A stretch of DNA of 64,000 bases, taken from contig NC_065535.1 of assembly GCF_932294415.1 (NCBI RefSeq), forward strand, positions 11,192,282 to 11,256,281. The letters run 5' to 3'. Below are positions 37,246-49,087 of this stretch, in pieces. The notes below the pieces were generated by a model that searched no databases, had not been told where the DNA came from, and saw only the letters and a list, made by a program, of their open reading frames with translations. The position numbers were made by a program, and so were the translations under genes. Every line of letters begins with the position of its first letter. The stretch's first letter is position 1. Origin of the DNA: Quercus robur (lineage: Eukaryota > Streptophyta > Magnoliopsida > Fagales > Fagaceae).

Positions 37246-37872
37246 TCAACTCATTCCCCTTTTGCGTTTAGCTACTTTCCATTGCTTCAATATAAACATG
37301 ACCCCCTCGTCAAGTGTAGCCCTTCTTCCCTCTGGATAGTTCCACAATTCTGATATTATAGACCGCCCACTAGGATTGTATTCATTTATCTCCATTAAAG
37401 CTGATGTCACAGCCTTGTAAACTTCATCACCCAATTCTTTCCTCAGATCATTCAATTTCTCATCTTCTTCATCTATAACTTGCTGATGGTTCCCATCAAC
37501 TGTAATATCTTTCAAAGGATGCTAGTTAGGGTCCTTCAGATATTCCTCCCACAATGAGCATAGCTCTGAAGCTCTGTCTTCTGCTTCTTCCTCATTATAC
37601 TTTCTTTGCATTGCTTCATGGAATGGTTTACTGTCAAGTTCTCCCATTCTCTTAACGCCAATATGAGCACTGCTAGCTAAGTCTTTCAGGTCATTAACTA
37701 ATTCTTTTCGAGCTTCTTGCAGCTCATCATTGCTCTTGCGCTCCTTCACTATTAATGTTCGGTTCAAAGCTTCTAAATCTTCAAGTTCTCCTTCTTTTTC
37801 TCGCAACTATTTGAGTATTGTATCCACTTTTTCTAGAATTTCCACATCTCCATCGTCTCCCATGTGCTTCAT
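37246..37872 (-). pseudogene. Captured IDN2/FDM-family fragment (coiled coil plus XH domain)
   Basis: Reading the minus strand from 37872 gives MKHMGDDGDVEILEKVDTIL, then after a stop EKEGELEDLEALNRTLIVKE. Next come the XH-domain hallmarks KRMGELDSKPFHEAMQRKY, LCSLWEEYLKDP, VIDEEDEKL and INEYNPSGRSIISELWN, ending with KQWKVAKRKRG. This is the C-terminal half of the IDN2/FDM proteins, which act with SGS3-like partners in RNA-directed DNA methylation. Two in-frame stops break it: TAG at 37807-37809, and TAG at 37522-37524 where the family has Trp (LKDP-x-W-HP). Otherwise the frame is continuous, with no intron and no frameshift. The XS and zinc-finger parts are absent. It is antisense to the transposase remnant and lies wholly within the CACTA element. 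Confidence 0.88.
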
Positions 37873-38862
37873 CTTGGAGAGTTAAATTTGAATTTAATTA
37901 ATTTTTTATTTTATTTTTAAATCTTCATACATAGGTTTATAAAATTTATATGATAAAATTTATAGTACTCCTAATATTATTGTATTAAAAATAAAAATTG
38001 ACTAACTTATGGTGGTTGTATAAACTATAGTACTAAAGTTTGGGAAGAAGGGGTTAGGTCTCGATTTGCAGTATATGTTGATGCTTAATAAGGTTATGAT
38101 TTATGAGTCCTATTGAATCCGGGGCATTGAATTGTGTAGTGAAAGTTTTGCTCTACAATTCATAAAAGTGATGGAACCTAAAGTGAAACTAGAAAACTAT
38201 TTCGGCATAGTATTTAACATGTATAGATAATTATCCTATCAATAAATCAAAATGAGTGAATAAGGTAATTCATTAACTGGATTAGAGATTAAAGAAATTT
38301 AATCTAGAATCAACAAATCAATGAACAAATCAATGCGTATATAAATGTTAAAAAAAAAAAAAACTTTTTTTTTCTCCTAATGATTGCATTGGGGAAGTCT
38401 TGTATATTGTAACAAAGACAGTCTTGGTAGGTGTATTATCTTTATCTCCATACACAAAGATATTTTTATGTTTTCTCTTTTTAATTTGTTTTTGTTTGGA
38501 AACGAAGGCAAGATGCCGAAGGCATTCGCTATGAGCCTACGAGTGACTCTTCAGCCCATGGGTTGGTGTTGAAAAGTCCGGGTGTGTGTTGAGACCTTTT
38601 TCACTTTTTGGGCTAAATGTGTTTGTGACTATTGTGTCAACCAACGTGGTCTAGCCATATAAAAAATACTAATTAAGTGAAATGCTCCACGGCATAAATA
38701 TTTAAATATAAATTCACAATCTTATCAAGCTTGACCCTACTGATTTGACCAATAGCTTAACTCACACCAAGCAATTAGTAGGTATGAATTTCCTTTTACG
38801 ACTTTTTTTTAAGGGGGGGGGGGGGCAATGCGGCATTCTTATTTTATAACTCATCAAAGCTA
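37873..38862. other. CACTA interior, AT-rich
   Basis: No supported exon apart from a possible plus-strand remnant near 38505-38570. A run of G lies at 38814-38825. Confidence 0.45.
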
Positions 38863-39625
38863 CGAACAGTGGAGCGTGCAGATGTTTTCATAAAAGCATA
38901 CTGCACGAAAGATGGGACTCCTATTAGTAATGAAGTGTGAGACAAGATTGTAAGCCTATATCATAACCTATTTATTTTCTAATTTGTGCGTGAAATGTTT
39001 ATAGCAAATAATATGTTATTTGGTTCTTATATGAAAACAGGATAAAATGAAAGAAATTTTAGACAACGGGGGCAAACTAGTAGGAGACCATCGCGATGGA
39101 ATTCTCTGGGCAAAAGATGATGCGTTCGCTCAAGTGATGGGCAAAGAACGTTCTGGACGTGTCCGTGGGGTCGGTTTTGGACCAACCCCATCAGGAAGAA
39201 GTGGGTCCAACCTTCCATGTGTGCCTGGGCCGTCGTCCACTGAAACGACCCAACGAATGACTGCATTGGAAAATTCGATGAGGGACCAACTTGCTGACTC
39301 AGAGCAAAGGCATCAGTAGCAACTGGCCGAAGCACTGGCCGAAGCAAAGCGGGAGTCAGATGCACGGCATGAGCAGCAACTGGCCGAAGCAATGCGCGAA
39401 TCAGAAACACGGCATCAGCAGCAGCTGGACGAAACAAAGCGGGAAATGGCCGATACAAAGTGGAGAATGGATGAAATAGTAGCCTTCTTACAAAAGAACG
39501 TGCCAGTCAATTTAAGTTTAAGCGGTTATTCAGGTAATACAAACTTTGCCTTTAATTTAATGAAACTTGCGTGTTTATTGCAATATTATGTGCTACTAAT
39601 TTTGCGTATATAATATTTTCAGGAT
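38863..39625 (+). pseudogene. Degraded CACTA-associated ORF (plant transposase Ptta/En/Spm type)
   Basis: Exon-like segment 1 (from 38863) reads RTVERADVFIKAYCTKDGTP and then SNEV before a TGA; a GTAAGC donor follows DKI. Segment 2 (from about 39042) reads KMKEILDNGGKL, then DAFAQVMGKERSGRVRGVGF and GPTPSG. These are signatures of the Transposase_24 proteins that accompany plant CACTA elements. A TAG at 39317-39319 interrupts it. Downstream are three imperfect copies of a QQLAEAxxESxxRH coiled-coil repeat and VAFLQKN, typical of the C-terminal part. Stops in both segments make it non-functional. Confidence 0.8.
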
Positions 39626-39954
39626 AGCGCTACATCATAGTGAGGACTCTTCGTGGACTCTTCATGGACTCTTCATGTATAATTGTTTGGATATTCGGAA
39701 TATTGTAACTTCGTGGATATTGAAAATATTGTAAACATGATTGTAATATTGTGTCAAATGGACTATACACTCTTCGTGGACTCTTCATGTATAGTTGTTT
39801 GGATATTTCTTTAGAGAAAATTAATGCTTGAGAAAATTCTTACTTGATATTTTGTTGGAATTCTGGGTTGTTATTAGAGATATTTTGTTGAAATTTTGTA
39901 TGTTTGACAGGTTTGTAAAAATCTGCCCAGAAAAAGGAAATAAGAAGGAAAAAA

Positions 39955-40551
39955 AAAATACTATAGCCACATTTTTAAAACGATAAAAACGTGGCTATAG
40001 ACCAATTCATAATAAGAATTTAGGGGGCTTAGGCCGCACTTAAAATGCGGCCTAAGGTTGTAATCTTGGGCCGCGTTTAAAACGCGGCCTAAGAGCAGAA
40101 CCTTAGGCCGCGTTTTAAGTGCGGCCTAAGACCTGAACCTTAGGCCACGGTTAAAACGCGGCTTAAACGAGTGTCACAGGCCGTCACAATGGGAGGTATG
40201 GCCGCACTTTTTAAACGCGGCCTAAGGTTCAACCTTGGGCTGCGTTTTAAACGTGGCCTAAGGTTCAACCTTGGGCTGCGTTTAAAACGCGGCCTAAGGT
40301 AAAGGCTTAGGCCGCGTTTTAAACGCGGCCTAAGCCCGTACCCTTAGGCCGCGTTTTAAACGGGGCTATAGGACCCGGGCTTGGGCCGCGGTTAAAAAGT
40401 GCGGCCATAGGACCATCAGTCCTATAGTCACGGGTTTTAGGCCACATTAGAAACCGTGGCCTAAAAAAACGTGGCTATAGGCTATAGTCACCTTTTTTTG
40501 TCATATAGCCGCGTTTTAAAAACGCGGCCAGAGGACCTTTTTTTTGTAGTG
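39955..40551. repeat. Right subterminal palindromic array of the CACTA element
   Basis: At least ten near-palindromes of the form TAGGCCGCGTTTTAAACGCG and its complement, spaced about 30-50 bp apart. They are separated by CTAAGG, CTTGGG or similar words, and run up to the TTTGTAGTG terminus. Confidence 0.92.
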
Positions 40552-40864
40552 ATGTTGCATCTAGTGAATATAAACACTTTGCAATCAATAAAAAAGCTTA
40601 TTCAATCAACACCTATTAGTAACAATTTTGCAATAGGACCGAAACATGGTTATTTTAGAACATATATTGTGTCAAGTGCACATAAGCTAGCATTCTACAA
40701 TCACTACTTTTACGGTCCTCACATAGAAATAGGTGTACTATATATCCCACATATATCAAGGAAATGAGTTAGAAGTAACGAAGTTTACAAGATACTAGAG
40801 TAAAACCGTGTAAACTTTGTGTCACGATTGAGCTTGAACGTGATTTATAATCCACATCTTTTGG

Positions 40865-42841
40865 TCACACTACTCTTGGTAAATGATTAAGCAGATTAAC
40901 AATTGGATCGTTGTCAGATAAGAGCATCTTAGTGTTGAACAAAGTGAATACCATAAGACCAAGTAAAACTAAAACAGATATTGCCAATAGAAGAAGCATC
41001 AGGATGTGTGCAATGCTCCCTTTCACTTCTTGTGCATATTCTGCGGAAGCTAGAGCAAGGACAGTCAACGGGAATGAGTAAGCCCACCATGCCACGTTGA
41101 ATTTTCTCATTGATCTCTTGAAAAGGTTGGGCCTGAAGACCTGAAACCACATAACCTCTACTTCACTTGTTACACTGAAAAAGAATGCAACTTACGAGTA
41201 GCTCCCAATATTGGACTACTTGGGATTTCGCACGAAAGAGAGAAAGTGATTTTGAAGCTTAAGATTGAAAGTAAGTCCTAATTATTCTAGAAGTACTTTC
41301 CAAAATGTGTTTCTAAACCCATGAACGGATGGATAAGCAGGTTCAGGCTAGTCATAAAATTAAAGAGTCATCTGATATCAATGCAGATTTTATTTTCATC
41401 AAACATTTTCAATAAGACCATGTATGAGTGATGTTAGAAATATATACTACAAATTTTACTAACTGATTTTTACAAATTGATATGTTCCTAATCACCAAAA
41501 AAAAAAAAAATGTAACATTCATTAATTTATTATTTTATTAAAATCCACTAATCACATTTGTAGCATCGATCAATTTATAAATTTTAAGTTATAAAATTTG
41601 TATTAACTTTCTCTTTATTTTATATCTATAATTAATATGGCAGATATTATAATTTCTAAATTTAAAGATATTGTTTGAGTTTTAAAAGCTTGCATATGAT
41701 CTTTGATAAATCTGATTCTAATTCCAAAAGCAGCTTATGAATTATGATCTAATTAATTTGGTCTAACTAGCTAGTTGGATGGTTTATCATATGATTTGAT
41801 TTGATAATAAAAAACAATCATTAAAAGTGGATGTCATAATTAAGTTCTCTAAACAAAATCTATATATCTAGGGGTTGAGTTCTATCTAAAGTGATTTATC
41901 CAAACTACTTGACTATTGTCATGACCGTAATTTTCAATGCAACCAATACATACCAGAGACGTAAAGAGGAAGAGCGAGAGGAAGAATAGCATCTTTGAAA
42001 CAATATCAAAATCCCCAGTTATGGACTCCCAAGCCAAGCTCGCCACACTCGGTGCTGCAAAGTACAAAAAGAAGACCGGACTCAACATCCCTGGCAGCTG
42101 AATCCCACCCGAAAATCGCTGATAAAGAGTCACAAAAAGCACTAAATAGTGCACTATGCCCAAGGAAAACAAGAAAATAGAGGTTTCTTGCCACCCCATG
42201 TACGCAGCAGCTTGAGCTCCAACCAAGTTTCCGATGACTGATAATTGGCTAGTTGGATTTGCCACGGTTGGTAAGAACTTCTTGCCCTTTGTGAACCATT
42301 GACCATAGATTTTTACATCAAGCACCACCAGAGGAATCACAAAAACCCACCAAAGGACTAAATAGGGGAAGGTTTTTGGAGCTATGAATGGTGCAGATTG
42401 AAGCAAAAGAAGCCAAGAAATCCATGGAGCGAATAGGTAGTTGACCCCTACGTTGTGCAAGAACTCTGTCTTCACTGTGTTAAAGTGAAACAAGCATTTC
42501 AAGAGGTAAAGCAGAGATAGTAAAACAAGTATAAACAGAGCCAGAGACCATAGTACGAGAAAAGGCGTTGGATGAAGGATGTGAAGCGCGTGACGTAGAA
42601 TACTTGTGTCATTGCTTGGTCCATTTAGTGCCTTCCATAACAAAACTTGGCTACCTAGAGATAAGCTTATTCTGAAATACCCTGCATGAAATTTGGCCAG
42701 TATTGAGTTTAATGTGCTTAGCAATCGTTTCAGTATTATGATTGAGAGTACTGTTTGTTGATTATGGTTTGTGAAGGTTGTGGATGCCTCAACCACTACT
42801 TCAATGAGTTCAATCTCAGATTGAGATCCTCGGGTTGCCAT
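40865..42841 (-). CDS. SLAH1: S-type anion channel, SLAH1/SLAH4-like, complete
   Basis: SLAC1-family proteins are plasma-membrane anion channels with ten membrane helices (TDT/TehA fold). SLAH1-type members are root-expressed and modulate SLAH3-driven chloride loading of the xylem. Exon 1 (42841-41954, 296 codons) and exon 2 (41140-40865, 91 codons plus TGA) are joined by an 813-bp phase-0 intron (donor GTATGT, acceptor TTTCAG), giving 387 aa, close to Arabidopsis SLAH1. Visible hallmarks are LAKFHAGYFRISLSLGSQ (first helix), EFLHNVGVNYLFAPWISWLL, GNLVGAQAAAYMGW, FFLYFAAPSVASLAW and WWAYSFPLTVLALAS. The short N- and C-termini lack the phosphorylatable tails of SLAC1 and SLAH3. Its second exon was copied to 54018-54298. 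Assignment to SLAH1 rather than SLAH4 is by length and overall look only. Confidence 0.93.
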
Positions 42842-43092
42842 AGGAGGATATTAGAGACTTAAAGAGTCATTGGAAACTTTAGTGAATGGTTTTAGTGTGT
42901 GGGAGTTTATGCACACTAGGCTATTTTATATTTCATAAACTATATAGTAAGCGAGGCGGAGAGAAAAGAACGTGTAAAAAATAATAAGAAATGTAGTGGT
43001 TAATATCACTCAAATGACGCAGTGCATGGGCTAGGTCAATGGGCATTAATATAAAGAGGTATTCTCAGCTGTCATGGTTGGAGTGTTGGACC

Positions 43093-44575
43093 CAGGGACC
43101 GAACTACCTAGGGGCTAGGGGGGCTACCTAGGGGCTGAGGGGGCCATGGCCCCCTCAGCCTTTGAAAAAAAATTCTCTAATATATATATTAGCATAAACA
43201 ATTTACTTTTGACTTTAAAATTAATATACTTGACCTCCCTCTCTCAAACAATTTACAAGCTGACCCATGGAACCAAAAATGAAAAAAAATTTCAAATTAT
43301 TCCTTGTCAGGTTGTCCCAAGAATATCAAGAAAAACATTGAGCTAAACATTTGGACAATTTACAAATCCGGACAACAAAGAAAATCCACAAAACAATTCA
43401 CATATTCAGATAATAAAAAAAAATCTTTGGACACAATCTAAGTAAAAAAAAAAATTATAACAAATCAATTATAAATCCTAACAAAACAAATTACAAAAAT
43501 CCAATAATTTTTACCCAATTTTTACCTCTCATTTTGAGAGCTCTTTGTCCCTCTCAAATTACTCCACCCCATAGTCATAGAGACAACTCCTATGCTGCTA
43601 ATTACTCCATCCACACACCAATTAGTGCCCCAGCAACTTGGATCAGTTGGTGTCTTTAACTCAACCCATGAAGAAAATTTATTTTAAAAAAAAGCTGCTA
43701 CTCTTTAACACAACTTGTGGATTTTTTTTTTTTTTTGAATGATAGAATTTTATTAATTTTTAATGTTTTATTAACTTTGGGACACACTTGGCATGCATGC
43801 ATAAATGTAATACACATGTGAAACAACAATATACTGTCTTGTGCCTTACCTAAACTGCCCCCAGAGCATGTGTGTGATTAGTCAATTGGTAATAAACTTT
43901 GTGCCTTAGCTAAATTAATGTAGTGATGGGAAAAGCTTTATTATTTACATTGTTGAAGACTCAAAGTTACCATTCATTATCATGCAATTGTTTAACAGAT
44001 CTCTTTTTCTTTTCTTTTTTTACTACTTTTTCAAAATGGAAATTTTAAAAGGAAAAGATCTCACATCTTTATGCTATCTCAACCTTAACCAAGTAATTAT
44101 AAATAAAAAATTCCTTAACCAAGGCACCAATAATTGTCTCATCCTTTTTTTCGCTGAATATTAGTGCATGATGTTGATTAACCATTATTTAGTTGTTTTA
44201 TTAATGTAATACTAGACATGGATTTGAACTTTTAACTATAGTTTTTTTTTTTTTTTTAGAATCTTTTATATATAGCATTATTAAGTTATTAGGTATAGAA
44301 TTATGTGAAAAGAATAAATAGATTTAAAAAAAAAATTATAACGTGGATAGAATAAAGAATTGGTCTAATCTCAATCAGACCTTGAAAATATTAAGACGTG
44401 CTAATTGACTTACTGAACTCTTGATTATAAATATCTATTATTGATTTAAAAAAATTAAAAAATTAATGTTAATAATACATCGTTGTCAACCTCTATTATT
44501 AATATTCCAACTTTCTAAAATTCTTCAACAAAGAACTTTGGCCCCGCCTAAGTTTGAATCTTGGTTCCGTCCCTA
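43093..44575. mobile_element. hAT-type non-autonomous transposon with perfect 8-bp target duplication
   Basis: The 1483-bp element begins CAGGGACCGAAC. The reverse complement of its end is TAGGGACGGAAC, so the 12-bp ends match at 10 positions. GTTGGACC flanks it at 43085-43092 and 44576-44583. The left end has a duplicated GGGGCT(A/G)(A/G)GGGGG phrase. No transposase frame is present. Confidence 0.9.
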
Positions 44576-44583
44576 GTTGGACC

Positions 44584-46079
44584 AGCTCAATTTCTATCCG
44601 CCAAGCCTTTGATAGAGCCTTAGTGCTTGGTGCTTGGTGCTTGATGCTTGTGAGTTGTGACTTGTGATGTTTCTTCTAGTGCTCTGTAACGACCTTTTCA
44701 AGCCAAAAAAAAAGAAAAAAAAAAAAGAACTTTTCTAGATGGAGTTTTTTATATTTTTATTCTGATTGGAGAATAGACATTTATTATAGATACTTTTTTT
44801 TTTGTTGTAAATTATCAAATATAAACTAACAAATATTTCGATTAATTGAAACTACTACCACATACTATTTATTTATTAATTGAAATATATTTTGATCAAC
44901 GTAATAGTCTCAATTTATGGGTGCTAATTAACAGAGAAAAAGAAAGAGAGAGGAACAATTAAATGTAGGTACATACTAGATTATCAAAAAATGTAGGTAC
45001 ATACTACTAGGCTTCTTAAAGGTTTTTTTTTTTTTTTTTGAGTGAAGGTTGAGCATAGAGTGGTGTTGTTATTGCTTGATTGTGTGTGAAAGTTAGAAAC
45101 AAAGTTTTGTCTTGCAGGAGAGTTATAAAAGACCAAGCTTGTCCAATGAATTAGTATGAAGACACCTTTGGGCGTATTGACATTTGAGTCGGTTTATGTT
45201 TAAGAGTTTTTGGTAAGAGTTGATGTGTGGTTGTAATTCCTATTATTAATAGAGAATTCTAGTTTGTATTGCCCATGTATTGTAATGCTAACTATTTTAT
45301 TATTTTGTGTGTATTTCACAACAATTGATACAAGAGCTATCACAAAGCCTAACAAGATGGTATTAGCCTAAGAGGACAATGATAATATTCAGGAACCTCG
45401 CAGTTAGGTAAGTTGTCTGTCTTTAGTGTCTTCTGATATTTTTGATACATGAATGACTTTTTACACAAAAAAACAAGTGATTAGATTACGAACGTACAAT
45501 AGTACATAAATGAAATTATTATAAAAATAAGTCTTCATCTTCTTCTTTTTTCTGTGAGACTATATATGTTTACACGTGGTCGCACATCAAAGAACTCCCC
45601 GGCCCCAACCTGGGAAGCTGCTGAAGATTGAATATAATTTAATTACATGGTCATTAAATTACGAAGGTAGGCAAATTAAATCAATTATTATCTTTATATA
45701 CATCATCAACAAATAAAAAATAGAAGCTTAAGTAATGCATGCTTGAATTAAGAAAAGATCAAATGCACGTAGCACATGCAATCGTAGAAAAATTATCATT
45801 ATTTAATGAAATGACGGGCAAAGAAACCAAAATAAATTTAAACCAGTTAAAGAGAGTAGGTACTCATGAATTTTTAATTGGATAAACATAAACTCCAGTT
45901 TTTAATTGGACCGTATATGTCAAGATCAAATCTCAAAAAAAAAAAGAAAAAAAGGTATATGTCAAGATCAAATGTTATTTGCTAGAATTGAAATCCCTTG
46001 AATCTTGGCTAAATATCCAGAAGTCAGATCAAATGGTTTGTATATTAATAACAATTGGCTCACTCCTCGCCAAATTTCA

Positions 46080-46113
<34 letters not shown>

Positions 46114-46369
46114 ACAATTCCAACGAGTCTAACAAGTTTTCTGTCGGTGGCATGACAATTCCACAGCGGTAGATTTAGTTAACTTTATCAAAACAGGGAA
46201 AGACTGGTGAGAAAATGAACGTATTCTTATTAAAGAAAAGATTAATTTGTACAACTCTTTTTTTTTTTTTTTTTTTTTTTAATATTCTAGAAAATAGATA
46301 AATGGTGCCGAAAAGAAGAAACAGAAAAACTAGCTGAAATGGCCGCTGTTGCCTGTTGCACAGTAATAA
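44584..46369. other. AT-rich intergenic DNA
   Basis: Homopolymer tracts (45020, 46258), a (TA)n tract (46083-46110) and no supported exon. Confidence 0.5.
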
Positions 46370-47503
46370 TTGTCATAAGTGAATATAGCATGAATTTTTG
46401 CTTTAGAGACGTGGATATCAGATATTCAAATTAATATGTAGAACTGAAATAATCTTTTTAAAACACAACTTATGTATAGCATGATGTCTGATACTCAAAT
46501 TGATATATAAAACTGAAATAGTGTTTCTATAACACACATAAATTCTATTGAATTTTTGTCTTAAAGATATTCAAACCTTAAAAGTTTGAATGTCTAATAT
46601 TTAAACTTATATGTAAAATTGAAATAGTCTTTCTAAGAAATGATTTCTATATAACATGAATACTATTAAATCTTTGTCAAAGAGATCCAAACTAATATGT
46701 AAAACTAAAATAGTGTTTTTAAAACACGATTTCTATATAGTAAGAATTCTATTGAATTTTTTCTTTAGAGTAGATGACTAATATCCAAACTAATATATGT
46801 GTAGAACTGAAAATGTGTTTTTAAGATACAATTTTTAAATAAAATGAATAAGTTTGAATTTTTTTCCTATGTTTGATATCCAAATTCATATGTGAACTGA
46901 AATTGTGCTTCAAAGTCACACTTTTTGTATAAAATGAATACTATTTAATTTTTTCGTTAAAGATGTCCATTGATATCCAAACTGATATGTAGAATTGAAA
47001 TAATGTTTCTAAGATGCGATTTCTTTATAACATGAATTATATTGAATTTTTTTCTTAGAAATATCCAAATCTTAAAGGTATGGATGCTTGATATCCAAAT
47101 TGATATGTAGAATTGAAATCGTATTTCTAATACACATTTTTTGTATTGCATGATTATTATTGAATTTTTCCATTAAAGAAATTCAAACCTTAAAGGTTTG
47201 GATGTATGATATCTAAAACTAAAATAGTCTTTCTAAAACATGATTTTCTATATAACATGAATTCCATTGAATTTTTGCCTTAGAGGTTTGGATGTCTGAT
47301 ATCCAAACCCTGGTATCCAAATATGTAGAACATAAATAGTATTTTGAAGACAAACTTTCTATACAGCATGAATTCTATTGAATTTTTGCCTTAGAGATTT
47401 CTATATAGCAAGAATTCTATTGAATAATTTAAACCTTAAAGTTTTGGATGTTTGATATTCAAACTTATATGTAGAACTAAGATTGAATTTTTGCCTTTGA
47501 TTT
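46370..47503. repeat. AT-rich tandem-repeat array, left part
   Basis: Imperfect units contain, in order, GATATCCAAAC, GATATGTAGAACTGAAATAG, GTGTTTCTAAGACACGATTT, CTATATAGCATGAATTCTAT and TGAATTTTTGCCTTAGAG. In some units the palindrome AAACCTTAAAGGTTTGGATG follows. Unit length varies around 100-130 bp. The segment 46812-47475 recurs in the same order at about 56037-56715. The array ends abruptly at the copy-2 boundary. Confidence 0.85.
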
Positions 47504-47755
47504 TTGTTCTCATTGTTTCAAAATTTTTGATCCAGAAACCTAAAATTGAATTGAAATGCATGTAATTTTCCAAATCAAGGCGGAGAAAAGAGCGGATCTT
47601 ACCTCAGATCTGAGAATGAGGAAGGTCGAATCAAGGAGAAGAGAATGTTGCCAGCAGTGGGAAGATCGAAGATTGGAGATTGGCGGTAGTGGTGGTGGTG
47701 GTGAGGTGGGTGTAGGATAAGCAGGGAGGTGGGTGAAGGTTAAGAAGGGAAGGAC
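47504..47755 (-). pseudogene. Copied 5' UTR/promoter piece of alpha-COP
   Basis: This matches 30227-30487. It includes the leader, the 5'-UTR intron donor (CTGAG|GTAAGATC here) and the triplet-repeat tract, shortened to GGTGGTGGTGG. No coding exon was copied, and the sequence upstream of the leader is deleted, so it is inert as a gene. Confidence 0.8.
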
Positions 47756-48585
47756 CCCACCACAACTTGATTGAGAGGATAAGTTTCTAATAGAAAAAGA
47801 TTTGATTGACAGTATAATTGTTTGTTAGATTAATCTTTTACCATATGATTTTGTTTTCTATTATTGATCTTATCATTAAATATTTACCCTCTATATCCGA
47901 TATAATATATATTAGCAGTGGAATTTCAAATTTAGTTAAAATTAAAATTTTGTTTTAACTGTGATTTTGTGCCAAGTGTTATTGCAGTTAAATTTTACAC
48001 ATTCTAATTTTATGCTAAGGATTCGTTCAAATTAAATTAAACTACACTTTTATGTTCATGGATGTTTTGTTTTTTAATGTTGTGAGAAATCATGATCTCG
48101 ATGATACCTTGGGTGTACAGATAGGCCATGAATAAATAGTTTATCAAAATTATGACTCAGTTGCTAATATTGTTCTTTGTTCCTCATAGATTGAGGATTT
48201 TACATTTATGTTACCACTTATTTAATGAAAAAAAAAAAAAAACAAAACAAAACAAAAAAAATACAACATTTACCTTGATGTAAAACATAAGATATATTGA
48301 AAACTACAGCACATTGCTTCATAAATTCAACTTGTTTGAGTTTACAAAATCTGTAAGTATATTTGAATATTATGTTTGAAACCCTAATTTGATGCTTGCA
48401 TCGCATGTTCATGTTTGCATTCATGCCAAATCATCGAATAATGCCAATTTTGAAGAAACTTAGTGCAAAAAATTAGAATGTGCAAGAGACTATTTTGGTT
48501 TTAGGGTTTACCAACATGCATAGCTCTTTGCAAAGACAGGTTGACAATGGTTACTCAAATGTCAGATTGGAAATCCAATGAATTA

Positions 48586-48620
48586 AGTTTTTTTTTTTTT
48601 TTTTTTTTTTTTTTGAGAAA
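48586..48620 (-). mobile_element. Ultra-short poly(T) retro-insertion, absent from copy 1
   Basis: A T run followed by GAGAAA lies between two copies of CCAATGAATTA (48575-48585 and 48621-48631). The matching place in copy 1 (about 31996-32010) has a single CCTATGAATTA with no insertion, which is a direct empty-site control. Confidence 0.75.
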
Positions 48621-48887
48621 CCAATGAATTAGTTTTTAAGTGTTTGTAATTTTGGGATAGTTCGGTATTATTTCAAGTGGGTGTGGAGGGCCTTAGGAAC
48701 TTATAAATGATGTAACTCTTGCAGATAGTGTTGTTGCTCTGACATAAAGGATCTGTGGTCAACCTATTGTGTTTATGAAATATTCTTCAAGATCAACTCA
48801 ATACGAAATAAATTGTAATTAAATCATATCTCATATTTCCTTCATATTCTTTTGATTTCAATTTTTATTTTTATAATTAAACTACGC

Positions 48888-49087
48888 ATCCGTTTGGGAT
48901 GAGCTGAAAAATTCAGCTTATCTATACTTTTAGCTTATTTTTGCTACTATTCATGGATCTCACTGCACTTTTTGATACTATTCAAGGATCCTACTATATT
49001 ATTCAGCTTATTTTTTAACCTATTTTCTATATTTTCAACAAAAAGTTTTTAGTTTCAGCTAAATAAACTATTTCCAAACAAACAAGT
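48888..49087. repeat. MITE-like element (copy 2)
   Basis: Counterpart of 32262-32452, at the same place in the duplicated block. The left end GCATCCGTTTGGGATGAGCT is intact; the right end has decayed to TTTCCAAACAAACAAG. Confidence 0.65.

Larger units (their letters stand above)
33419..40551. mobile_element. CACTA (En/Spm) DNA transposon carrying a captured gene fragment
   Basis: The element is 7133 bp. It begins CACTACAAAATG and ends TTTTTTTGTAGTG, the diagnostic CACTA termini, between a 3-bp ATG duplication (33416-33418 and 40552-40554). Copy 2 of the segmental duplication shows the empty site, with a single GTG at 53713-53715 between the same flanks, which proves the boundaries. Inside are subterminal palindromic arrays at both ends, a TCCATCCGATCT-rich leader, a degraded plant transposase-associated ORF (plus strand) and an IDN2/FDM fragment (minus strand). 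I found no intact TNPD-type transposase, so it is non-autonomous as it stands. Confidence 0.95.
30227..41420 (+). repeat. Segmental duplication, copy 1 (source locus, now interrupted by CACTA)
   Basis: From the alpha-COP 5' UTR to the SLAH intron, this sequence matches 47504-54531 base for base over long runs, in the same order and orientation. For example, TGATGCTTGCATCGCATGTT occurs at 31807 and 48391, and ATTTGACGCAACAGGTTGTC at 32750 and 49396. The 7.1-kb CACTA element is absent from the other copy, and about 400 bp (roughly 30488-30890) is missing from it. This copy is the source because it joins intact genes at both ends. Confidence 0.93.
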
